Below are positions 1 to 6,364 of a stretch of DNA of 7,361 bases, piece by piece; within the stretch, counting starts at the first letter, position 1; every line of letters begins with the position of its first letter. The translations under genes and the position numbers were made by a program. Origin of the DNA: Nitrospirota bacterium. Lineage in GTDB: Bacteria > Nitrospirota_A > Leptospirillia > Leptospirillales > Leptospirillaceae. The notes under the pieces were generated by a model, which saw only the letters and a program-made list of their open reading frames with translations, was not told the origin of the DNA and ran no database searches. The DNA lies in assembly GCA_021838765.1 (NCBI GenBank), contig JAKCCY010000131.1, positions 1 through 7,361 on the forward strand, in the 5' to 3' direction.

Positions 1-708
1 ACGGGAACATTGATCCATGAACTTTTGGAAAATGCCGATATGGATACTGAGGATGAAAAATGGATCGGGTTCGTCCGGTCTCGGCTTGAGCTTCGTGGAT
101 TTTTGGAAAAGGATGATCTGAAAAACGCTTTGGAGATGGTCGCTGCCTGCAGAACAACTCCGATCGATGGGGCTTCATTGAAAATAGGGGAGATTCCAAG
201 GGAAAAAAAGGTCACGGAACTGGCATTTTCTTTTCCGATGGAGCGATACAACCTTTCACGATTTTATGCGTTGTTAAGAAATCTTTCGGTCCCTTTGCCG
301 GAGAAATGGGGCTTGCAATCGAGTGCTTATGCCGATTTGAACGGAATGCTATCAGGAGCGGTCGATCTTTTTTTCTTTCATGAAGGACGGGTTGCCTTTG
401 TGGATTACAAGACAAATGACCTTGGACCAAACCCGATGGACTATTCACAAGAAAGCCTTCATGATGCCCTCACTTCGGGTGGGTACTTTCTTCAGGCTCT
501 TCTTTATACGGTAGCACTTCATCGCCATATGAAGGCATGTATCGGAGCGAGCTATTCCTATGAGAGGGATTTTGGTGGAGGCACTTTTCTCTTTCTCAGG
601 GGGCTTCTCCCGCCCCGCCTGACGAAGGATCAGGGAGTGTTCAAAATCATCTTTCCCTTCGACACGATCAGAGCGGTGGAAGCTTTTTTTGATGGAAGAC
701 ATCTCTGA
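1..708 (+). CDS. recB: RecB (exodeoxyribonuclease V beta subunit), C-terminal nuclease domain, 5' partial
   Basis: This is the 3' end of a gene open to the left edge; frame 1 reads without a stop from base 1, so an internal TTG at 10 is not the start. The 235 residues match the RecB-family PD-(D/E)XK nuclease domain. Seen, counting from base 1: the opening GTLIH (His6), Asp122 in GAVDLFFFHEG, Asp135 and Lys137 in VDYKTN, and the QxxxY motif (Gln165, Tyr169) in YFLQALLYTVALHRH, followed by the GGGTFLFLRG segment typical of RecB tails. All catalytic residues are present, so the nuclease should be active. In the family this domain cuts DNA and loads RecA in the RecBCD helicase-nuclease during double-strand break repair. 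The SF1 helicase part (about 900 residues in relatives) must lie upstream. An AddA-type protein is the alternative, but the FLFLRG tail favours RecB. No recD-sized gene follows directly. Confidence 0.88.
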   Translation, partial: TGTLIHELLENADMDTEDEKWIGFVRSRLELRGFLEKDDLKNALEMVAACRTTPIDGASLKIGEIPREKKVTELAFSFPMERYNLSRFYALLRNLSVPLPEKWGLQSSAYADLNGMLSGAVDLFFFHEGRVAFVDYKTNDLGPNPMDYSQESLHDALTSGGYFLQALLYTVALHRHMKACIGASYSYERDFGGGTFLFLRGLLPPRLTKDQGVFKIIFPFDTIRAVEAFFDGRHL

Positions 709-805
709 TCAACTGAGTGATTTTGGAGGGTTTTTGTTGTTTTGCCAGAATGAACTGGAAAAAGACCCCCTATCATTGCCGATTCTCGGCAGAAAGGAAG
801 ATTAA
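692..805 (+). CDS. Possible 37-aa linking ORF between recB and the nuclease gene
   Basis: An ATG at 692 lies 17 bp inside the recB 3' end. The frame runs 37 codons to a TAA at 803-805 that shares its last A with the ATG of the next gene (TAATG). A weak GGTGGAAG lies about 9 nt before the ATG. The product begins MEDISDQLSDFGGFLLFCQ and ends in a charged tail (LGRKED). It has no domain I recognise. The two overlaps are what one expects of a translated, coupled gene and would otherwise leave a 96-bp untranslated gap in a compact operon. It may be a genuine small protein, a leader that couples translation, or the stump of a recD gene, which often follows recB; I see no clear RecD residues. Chance remains possible for so short a frame. 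Confidence 0.35.
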   Translation: MEDISDQLSDFGGFLLFCQNELEKDPLSLPILGRKED

Positions 806-2220
806 TGAAAATTTCTTTTCATGGCGCGGCATCTTGTGTAACCGGTTCCTGTCACCTCCTTGAAATGGACGGGTTTCGACTTCTTGTGGACTGTGGTCTT
901 TTTCAGGGGGCGGATGAGCTTTTTGGTGGCGAGTCGGATCCTTTTGGATTTGATCCTCGTGAAATTGATGCGGTTCTGCTGACTCATGCCCATCTTGACC
1001 ATTGTGGAAGGCTTCCACTCCTTTTCCGGCAAGGGTTTCGTGGACCGATCTACTCCACCCAACCCACACGGCTTCTCTCAGGAATTGTTCTCCAGGATGC
1101 TGCACATCTTCATGAGGAAGCGAGAGACAGGCGGCATAACCATGCAAAAGGAATCATCCACAAGAGAGATGACGCTTCCTATAATATTTCCGATGTGATC
1201 GAGACGATGGCTCTGTTTCAGACGGTTGCCCTCAAAACGCCTGTGAAGCTCCATCCTGATGTAACGGCAACCTTTCATGATGCCGGCCATATTCTCGGCT
1301 CAGCGTCTATCCAGGTTTCGGTTCGGGAGAAAGGGGCGACAACCAGAATCCTGTTTTCAGGAGATATCGGTCCGAAAAATGTTTCGTTGGTCAAGCCATG
1401 GTCTCCTCCATTGGATTCTGATTATGTTCTGGTTGAGACGACCTATGGTGATCGACTCCATCGATCCAGAGAGGGCTCGATTGAGGAGCTGGCCCGTGTT
1501 TTGGCCCAAACATTGGCTGGTGGTGGCAATGTCCTGATTCCGACATTTGCATTGGAAAGGGCTCAGGAACTTCTGTGGGTGTTCGGACAGTTTTTCCGGG
1601 AAGAAAGAGTCCCGCCGGGGACTTTCTTTTTTCTGGATTCGCCGATGGCCCTGTCAGCGACGGAGGTCTTCGAACGCTTTCGCAGTGAACTTTCTCCCGA
1701 GCTGGAGTCTTTTATTTCCCAGGGGATTGACCCGTTTTCTTTCCCGGGACTTGTGACAGCACGTTCCATTCACGACTCCCAGGAGATCAACGCTGTCAGG
1801 CGGGATGCTGTCATTATGGCGGGCTCGGGAATGATTTCCGGAGGAAGGATTGTTTATCATCTTGAGCGACATATTGATAATCCCTTATCATCTTTGATAT
1901 TTGTTGGTTATCAGGCGGAAGGGACCCTTGGCCGGGCGATTGTGGATGGAGAAAAGAAAGTCCGTCTTCTTGGGGAGATGCGCGATGTCCGGATCCAGAC
2001 GCACATGATCAATGGGTTTTCGGCCCATGCCGACCAGGGGGACCTGCTTGCCTGGTGCTCAAGTATGCAGGTCCCGGATCAGGTTTTTCTGGTTCATGGA
2101 GAGAAACGATCCATGACCGGATTTTCCGAAAAGCTTCCATCCATCGGGTGGAACAATATGGCGATGCCAAAACTTCATGAAACAATTGAATTAGCTCCAG
2201 CAAAAGGAAAGAGGTTATGA
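805..2220 (+). CDS. Beta-CASP metallo-beta-lactamase ribonuclease (CPSF73/YSH1-like)
   Basis: A 471-residue protein of the RNA-processing metallo-beta-lactamase family (COG1236 type), close to the 430-470 residues usual for bacterial members. Metal and catalytic motifs run in the expected order: Asp29 (VDCG), HAHLDH at 61-66, His162 (GHILGSA), Asp187 (SGDIG). The beta-CASP motifs follow: Glu211 (VETTYGDR), His408 (FSAHADQ) and His431 (LVHGEK). The linking LIPTFALERAQELL and GYQAEGTLGR segments are also typical. It should be a cytoplasmic two-zinc endo- or exonuclease acting on RNA; the native substrate is unknown. The ATG at 805 is preceded by AAAGGAAG at good spacing and overlaps the TAA of the small ORF before it; the gene ends in an ATGA overlap with the next. 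Nothing is missing from the active site. RNase J is unlikely given the short C-terminus and YSH1-like motifs. Confidence 0.92.
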   Translation: MKISFHGAASCVTGSCHLLEMDGFRLLVDCGLFQGADELFGGESDPFGFDPREIDAVLLTHAHLDHCGRLPLLFRQGFRGPIYSTQPTRLLSGIVLQDAAHLHEEARDRRHNHAKGIIHKRDDASYNISDVIETMALFQTVALKTPVKLHPDVTATFHDAGHILGSASIQVSVREKGATTRILFSGDIGPKNVSLVKPWSPPLDSDYVLVETTYGDRLHRSREGSIEELARVLAQTLAGGGNVLIPTFALERAQELLWVFGQFFREERVPPGTFFFLDSPMALSATEVFERFRSELSPELESFISQGIDPFSFPGLVTARSIHDSQEINAVRRDAVIMAGSGMISGGRIVYHLERHIDNPLSSLIFVGYQAEGTLGRAIVDGEKKVRLLGEMRDVRIQTHMINGFSAHADQGDLLAWCSSMQVPDQVFLVHGEKRSMTGFSEKLPSIGWNNMAMPKLHETIELAPAKGKRL

Positions 2221-4910
2221 CCATGGATCGTCCTCAAACCCTGTTCGAAGGTTTTTTTCGCAGGATAAAGGAAGAGCCCGGAGACGTTTTGGGAGTGGAC
2301 GTTGTCCAGAAAGACGGGCAACTGTTTCCAGTGGCTTATGATGGACGGATGGCCTCTGCCAGGGTGGGGCAACTGATGGATCAGATCAGGGTTGACCCGG
2401 GTATGGTCGTGGGGTTGACGGGGCCACCCGGAATGACCTGGATCCTTGCGGCCATGGCGATCCTTGGACGGGGTGCGACTGTCATGGCGATCGACCATCT
2501 GATGCCTCCTGCCGAAATGGGCTTTCACCTCAAGAACTTTGAGGCTGATCGCATGGTGGTGATCTCGCAAGCCGTCTCATCTCTAACGGGTGTGTGGGGG
2601 GGCGAAGTTGTCAGTGTGTCCACTGAGTCTCCCCTGTCTTCCGGTGAAGGAGATGCGGCTATCAATGCTCTCGGGAAAAGGTGTGTACAGGGAAAGACGG
2701 ATGATGTGGCATTTCTTTTGATGACATCCGGAACGACCGGGAATGCAAAGGGAGTCCCTCTGACACACAAAAACATTCTGTCCGATGTTTTCTCTTTCGA
2801 GAAGCTTCATGTTTACCGAAAAGGGGACAAAGTTCTCGGAATGTTGCCTCTTCATCACGCCTATCCGGCGATGGGACTTTTTCATCTTCCGATTCTGCTG
2901 GGAGCTGTTCCTGTTTTTGTTCCGGACAACCACCCGAAAACGATTGCATGGTGTCTTTCCAATCAGAATATCGCCCTATTTCCGGGAGTGCCGGCGATTT
3001 GGGAGGGTTTTCACCAAAAACTGATGGAAGGAGTCCGTCAAAAGGGGACCATCAAGGAGTTTGTGGCAAAAAAGATTTTGGCTCCAATGGTGAGAAATCT
3101 CTCCAGGACGGGATTCCCTTCCATCGGGAAAATGGCTTTTCCTGCGGTTCATGCCCGATTCGGGCAGTCATTGAGGGCACTGTCATCTGGTGGAGCCCCT
3201 CTTGATCGGGCCATCATTGAAGATTTTATGGGGTTTGGTCTTATGCTTTTGGAGGGATATGGCTTGACCGAAACCTCCCCGGTCGTTTCTTTCAACATTC
3301 CGGAAGCCTTTCGGATCGGATCTGTCGGCAGGCCTCTTGATGGTGTTTCCGTGAGGATATCCGAAGCCGGGGAGGTACAGGTCAAGGGAGAGAATGTGGC
3401 AACATCCTATTGGCTTGACCGGTATAGGCGCGAATCCCTGGTCGATCAGGATGGATGGTTCTCTACCGGGGACAGGGGAGATTTGTCCGATGGTTACCTG
3501 ACCCTGACCGGACGTTTGAAAGAGCTTCTGGTTCTTCCAAACGGGAAAAAAATCCAGCCTGAAGCGATCGAGTCTCGCTGGATATCGGACCCGTTGGTTT
3601 CAGAAATCGCTGTAACCCTTCGAAAGGGAGTCCCATGGTTGCTTGTTCGTCCCGATATTGAAAGTTTTCAGCGCTCCGGGCGAACCAATATTGTTCCCAT
3701 CGTCACGGATATGTTTAACCTGATGCAGCAGTCCCTGCCTTCTCACAGCAGATTGGGTGGCTTTTCGATTGTCAGGGACCCATTGCCAAGAACGAGATTG
3801 ATGAAGCTCAAGCGGTATCTTCTCCCTGAAATCGTTGAGGAGCTGGAGTCTGAGAAGCAAAATGAGGGAAAGGAACCCCTTCCGAAGGATGTGGATCCGA
3901 TAGAACAGAAAACCTTTACCATCCTGAATGAGGTTTTGACAATCAAGCGCCCAGTCAGAATGGAAGACCACCTGGAAATCGATCTGGGACTTGATTCTCT
4001 TGGAAGACTTGAGCTGGTTTCGGCTCTGGAAGAAGGATTCGGAGCAAGAATTCCAGAGGATGCCCTCTTGAACAATCTTTTGACGGTCAAGGATCTGATG
4101 GTTGCCGTATCTCTTTGGGCAAATGGTCTTAAGGTGGCAGAAAAAAAGACGCTTGAAGGTCATTATTGGGAGACACCCCTGACTGAAAAGGAATTGGCAG
4201 AGGTGCCTCATCGCCCACTTTCTCCAGACGGGCAAAGCCTATCTTCCGGTCTCAAGGCGTTCCATCTTTTTTTGCGGGGGACCTCTTCGATTTTTTTTCG
4301 AGCCAATCTTCCCCGGTTCGAAAAGACGGATAAAGGTTGGATCTACGAGACATTTAACGGTGAAAAAGCCATTTGGCCGGATGGTCCGTTTGTCATTGTC
4401 GCCAATCATGGAAGCTATCTGGATGGCTTCCTGATTTCAGCGGCTCTGCCGGATGAAATCCTTTCGAGAACGGTGCTTTTGGGGTTTTCCCCCATTTTTG
4501 ATCATCCCAGGATCCATCCCTTGAAGGATCCCTTTGGAGTGATATCCATTGATCCGGACAAGGCTTCGTCCGCTCTCAGGGTCTCTTATCGAATGCTGGA
4601 AGAAGGGAAGGGGATTCTTGTATTTCCCGAAGGCGACCGCTCCCATGATGGGAAGATCAAGATGTTCCGGCCAGGAACAGCCCATCTTTTGGGGGCCTTC
4701 CCCTGTCCCGTCATACCGGTTGGGATCATTGGAAGTTTTGAGGCTTACCCCAGGAACAAGCGCTTCCCGGTGCCACGGAAAATCACCCTTCGTTTTGGCT
4801 TTCCGGTTTCTCCGGAGGATCTTTCCAGAGAATCCACATCCAGGTTGAATCTTGAACTTTTTTCCCTGGTCAATAACCTTTTGCCGGAAAACATGCAATC
4901 CGAAGGGTGA
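2217..4910 (+). CDS. Three-domain acyl-activating enzyme: AMP-forming ligase - acyl carrier protein - PlsC acyltransferase
   Basis: An 897-residue fusion. Residues about 1-540 are an ANL adenylation domain: P-loop TSGTTGNAKGV (170-180), EGYGLTETSP (346-355), STGDRG (416-421), the hinge GRLKELLVLPNGKKI (432-446) and a C-terminal PRTRLMKLKR where Lys530 may be the catalytic lysine. About 562-635 is a carrier domain with DLGLDSLGRLEL, Ser594 being the phosphopantetheine site. About 680-870 is a PlsC/LPLAT domain with NHGSYLD (His731, Asp736) and FPEGDRS (803-809). The likely reaction is ATP-dependent activation of a fatty acid, loading on the internal carrier, and transfer to a lysophospholipid or glycerol-phosphate acceptor at the membrane face. 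E. coli Aas has ligase and acyltransferase in the opposite order and no carrier domain. No clear membrane helix is seen. The start overlaps the upstream stop (ATGA) after AAAGGAAAGAGG. Acceptor and chain length are not shown. Confidence 0.9.
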   Translation: MTMDRPQTLFEGFFRRIKEEPGDVLGVDVVQKDGQLFPVAYDGRMASARVGQLMDQIRVDPGMVVGLTGPPGMTWILAAMAILGRGATVMAIDHLMPPAEMGFHLKNFEADRMVVISQAVSSLTGVWGGEVVSVSTESPLSSGEGDAAINALGKRCVQGKTDDVAFLLMTSGTTGNAKGVPLTHKNILSDVFSFEKLHVYRKGDKVLGMLPLHHAYPAMGLFHLPILLGAVPVFVPDNHPKTIAWCLSNQNIALFPGVPAIWEGFHQKLMEGVRQKGTIKEFVAKKILAPMVRNLSRTGFPSIGKMAFPAVHARFGQSLRALSSGGAPLDRAIIEDFMGFGLMLLEGYGLTETSPVVSFNIPEAFRIGSVGRPLDGVSVRISEAGEVQVKGENVATSYWLDRYRRESLVDQDGWFSTGDRGDLSDGYLTLTGRLKELLVLPNGKKIQPEAIESRWISDPLVSEIAVTLRKGVPWLLVRPDIESFQRSGRTNIVPIVTDMFNLMQQSLPSHSRLGGFSIVRDPLPRTRLMKLKRYLLPEIVEELESEKQNEGKEPLPKDVDPIEQKTFTILNEVLTIKRPVRMEDHLEIDLGLDSLGRLELVSALEEGFGARIPEDALLNNLLTVKDLMVAVSLWANGLKVAEKKTLEGHYWETPLTEKELAEVPHRPLSPDGQSLSSGLKAFHLFLRGTSSIFFRANLPRFEKTDKGWIYETFNGEKAIWPDGPFVIVANHGSYLDGFLISAALPDEILSRTVLLGFSPIFDHPRIHPLKDPFGVISIDPDKASSALRVSYRMLEEGKGILVFPEGDRSHDGKIKMFRPGTAHLLGAFPCPVIPVGIIGSFEAYPRNKRFPVPRKITLRFGFPVSPEDLSRESTSRLNLELFSLVNNLLPENMQSEG

Positions 4911-4923
4911 AAGGGAAGCGGCG

Positions 4924-5496
4924 TTATATTTTGGAAAAGAGCCGGTCGATCATGTTTTGGACTTCACTTTTGGATACGGCAAAAGAATTCCCTCCATCGG
5001 GTTGGGAAGCAACCAATTCGGAAACACCCTTGTGGAATCTCTCTCGCACTTTCTCCTTGACCGTCGGGGAGATGATGTGTCTTTCCTCGAAGGTTGCCAT
5101 GACTGATTTGAGAATAGTTTCGTTATGCTCTATCCAGTCTGGCAGGTGTTCCGGATGGGGTTTTGTATCGATTGGTGCGTAGCGTCCCAATCGATAGGCT
5201 TTATCCAATAGATCCCTCTCAGATAATGGGATTTTCTGGACGACTTTTCTTTCCTCAAGAGTGTCGCCGACAGCTTTTGCAGCTCTGAAGAGGAGAACCA
5301 GAAAAATTGCCGAAAAACCCTGCATGATAACGGTCCATAGGGCGAGACCCGTAACAGTGGCCCCAGATGAAGGCTTGGCCCAGAAAATCAGGGCTATTCC
5401 CAAAATGCAGAAAGGACAAATGGCCGCAGCCTGTCTGACTTGGGAAAGAGTTCTGACAGGAGGGGCACCGGGTATGTTTTCAGGTGAAGTTTCCAT
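4924..5496 (-). CDS. Two-helix membrane protein with CPFC motif, function unknown
   Basis: A 190-residue protein I do not recognise. The start is the ATG at 5496-5494, because AAGGAGG (5508-5502) lies 5 nt before it; a TTG seven codons upstream is in frame but would place this ribosome site inside the gene. Residues 1-23 are polar and proline-rich, about 24-40 and 48-70 are hydrophobic and look like a membrane hairpin, and 71-190 are a charged soluble domain. Arg15 and Arg21 before the first helix and Arg71 and Lys74 after the second suggest that both ends are cytoplasmic. Cys27 and Cys30 form CPFC at the cytoplasmic edge of helix 1. The tail has no enzyme motif I can name; HPEHLPDW at 114-121 is notable. 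It converges on the fusion gene (13 bp between stops) and diverges from the Crp-type regulator, which may share its control region. Confidence 0.8.
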   Translation of the reverse strand: METSPENIPGAPPVRTLSQVRQAAAICPFCILGIALIFWAKPSSGATVTGLALWTVIMQGFSAIFLVLLFRAAKAVGDTLEERKVVQKIPLSERDLLDKAYRLGRYAPIDTKPHPEHLPDWIEHNETILKSVMATFEERHIISPTVKEKVRERFHKGVSELVASQPDGGNSFAVSKSEVQNMIDRLFSKI

Positions 5497-5568
5497 ATTA
5501 GCCTCCTTATTATCCAAATATGAAACACCTGTATTCTGTCATTCTCCCCAGTCCGTTTCCCGGGGAGT
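5497..5568. promoter_or_regulatory. Divergent intergenic region between membrane protein and Crp-type gene
   Basis: These 72 bp must hold the promoters for both divergent genes if neither is read from elsewhere. I could not find a convincing -35/-10 pair on either strand (TATTCT at 5532-5537 is a weak -10 candidate for the + strand). No TTGAT-N4-ATCAA type Fnr/Dnr site is present. The right part contains an inverted repeat, listed separately. Confidence 0.4.
5501..5508 (-). promoter_or_regulatory. Strong ribosome binding site deciding the start of the membrane protein
   Basis: Read on the minus strand this is AAGGAGGC, a near-perfect Shine-Dalgarno sequence, 5 nt from the ATG at 5496. It rules out the upstream in-frame TTG (5517-5515) as the main start. 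Confidence 0.8.
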
Positions 5569-5570
5569 AT
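5541..5570 (+). repeat. Inverted repeat over the ribosome site and start of the Crp-type gene
   Basis: CTCCCC (5544-5549) and GGGGAG (5562-5567) are perfect complements separated by 12 nt. Adding the flanking three bases on each side gives 8 of 9 matching positions. The right arm covers the only Shine-Dalgarno-like sequence before the ATG at 5569. In RNA it could hide that site; in DNA it could be an operator. No T-run follows, so it is not a terminator. Confidence 0.35.
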
Positions 5571-6297
5571 GATAGACGTCATATCGACAGAGATCCCTTT
5601 GCGTTTTTGGAGGATGGGTTTGGAAGACATTTCCGTTATGGACTGGTTTAATCAGAATTCGCCGGACAGACGCGTGGTTCTCAGAAAAGATGGTATTCTT
5701 TTTCATCAGGGGGATTCTGCCGATTACCTCTATCTTGTTCGACAGGGATGTATCGTGATGCTGAAAGAAAGTCCCTTCGGTAACCCTTTTATTACAGAGA
5801 GACTGGAAGCAGGTGAATTTTTGGGAGGTTTTGCTGTTTTGGGCGAGTTTCCTTATCCCGCCACGGCCCGAGCGGAGAGGCCCGCTATTCTGGAAGCGTT
5901 TAGCGGAGAGAAGGTTCGTAACGCCCTGGTTTTGGACCGATCGTTTCGGAGAGGGTTTTTCAGGGAAATTGGAATTCGTATTCAGGAGCTTCAGTCGCGT
6001 CTTTTGATTTCCCCCGAACCGGTCAAGATTCGGCTTGCCAGGGTCATCGTATCGTTATGCAAGAAAAATCGCGAGATAGACCCAATTTTGAAAGGCCATG
6101 GCCCGGTTGAGCTTCAAGTCACCCGAAAAAGCCTGTCGTTGATGGCAGGAACGAGTGTGGAAAGCACTATTCGCCTGACCAGGCTGTGGGAAAAGGAAGG
6201 GATTCTCGATTTATCTGAACGGGGGAGAGTTCTGGTCCTCTCTCCAGATTATTTTATGAAGATGACGTTTGAAACTTGGGAAAACGAAAAGGACTAG
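5569..6297 (+). CDS. Crp/Fnr-family transcriptional regulator
   Basis: A 242-residue one-component regulator. About 35-120 form a cyclic-nucleotide-type beta-roll (DGILFHQGDSADYLYLVRQG, GEFLGGFAVLGEFPYPATARA), about 130-150 resembles the dimer helix, and about 180-230 form the Crp-type winged helix with recognition helix TSVESTIRLTRLWEKEG (195-211). The Arg-Ser pair that binds cAMP in E. coli CRP is replaced by Pro-Ala-Thr, and there is no N-terminal cysteine cluster as in FNR; the only cysteines are Cys61 and Cys164. The signal is therefore unknown: haem/NO as in Dnr, or another small ligand, are possibilities. The start is uncertain: the ATG at 5569 has GGGGAG only 1 nt away, the ATG at 5614 directly touches GGAGG, and a TTG at 5620 stands 6 nt after that GGAGG, so the first 15-17 residues may not be translated. 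An NsrR-like gene follows on the same strand after 67 bp. Confidence 0.88.
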   Translation: MIDVISTEIPLRFWRMGLEDISVMDWFNQNSPDRRVVLRKDGILFHQGDSADYLYLVRQGCIVMLKESPFGNPFITERLEAGEFLGGFAVLGEFPYPATARAERPAILEAFSGEKVRNALVLDRSFRRGFFREIGIRIQELQSRLLISPEPVKIRLARVIVSLCKKNREIDPILKGHGPVELQVTRKSLSLMAGTSVESTIRLTRLWEKEGILDLSERGRVLVLSPDYFMKMTFETWENEKD

Positions 6298-6302
6298 GGT
6301 AT

Positions 6303-6324
6303 CCTGTCGTTTCACAGAAACAGG
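6303..6324. repeat. Imperfect inverted repeat in the spacer between the two regulator genes
   Basis: GTTTC-ACA-GAAAC (6309-6321) is a perfect 5-bp dyad. Outward it continues as CCTGT on the left and AGG on the right, so CCTGTTTC/GAAACAGG pair if two bases (CG) are bulged out. It may be a regulator-binding site or a weak hairpin after the Crp-type gene. There is no U-tract, so a rho-independent terminator is not supported. Confidence 0.3.
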
Positions 6325-6336
6325 TTGGTCTGGATC

Positions 6337-6348
6337 CCTTAAGTAAGG
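6337..6348. promoter_or_regulatory. Palindrome CCTTAAGTAAGG, candidate operator of the NsrR-like gene
   Basis: CCTTA-AG-TAAGG is a perfect 5-bp inverted repeat around a 2-bp centre, ending 6 bp before the AGGAG ribosome site (6354-6358) and 16 bp before the ATG. Rrf2 repressors often bind dyads upstream of their own gene, so autoregulation is a reasonable guess. It does not match the E. coli NsrR consensus. Confidence 0.35.
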
Positions 6349-6364
6349 CAATCAGGAGTGGCAC

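Noticed and set aside
705..745. Possible terminator after recB (ATCA/TGAT stem followed by T-rich sequence)
   Set aside because: The stem is only 4 bp and not followed directly by the T-run; the downstream genes appear to be co-transcribed.
3600..4235. 211-aa open frame on the minus strand inside the fusion gene
   Set aside because: It lies opposite the end of the ligase and the carrier domain, whose motifs are intact on the + strand. Its product has no recognisable domain and is rich in chance-type residues.
4437..4898. 153-aa minus-strand frame inside the PlsC domain
   Set aside because: It is a shadow of the conserved acyltransferase coding sequence, with no family resemblance.
4911..4923. 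Shared bidirectional terminator between convergent genes
   Set aside because: Only 13 bp separate the stops, and no stem-loop with a T-run was found there or in the gene ends.
4907..5182. 91-aa + strand frame whose GTG start overlaps the fusion gene stop (GTGA)
   Set aside because: The overlap looks like coupling, but the frame is antisense to the membrane protein, which has a strong ribosome site and clear helices.
5497..5517. Seven-codon N-terminal extension of the membrane protein from a TTG
   Set aside because: It would put the AAGGAGG ribosome site inside the coding sequence; the ATG at 5496 is ideally placed.
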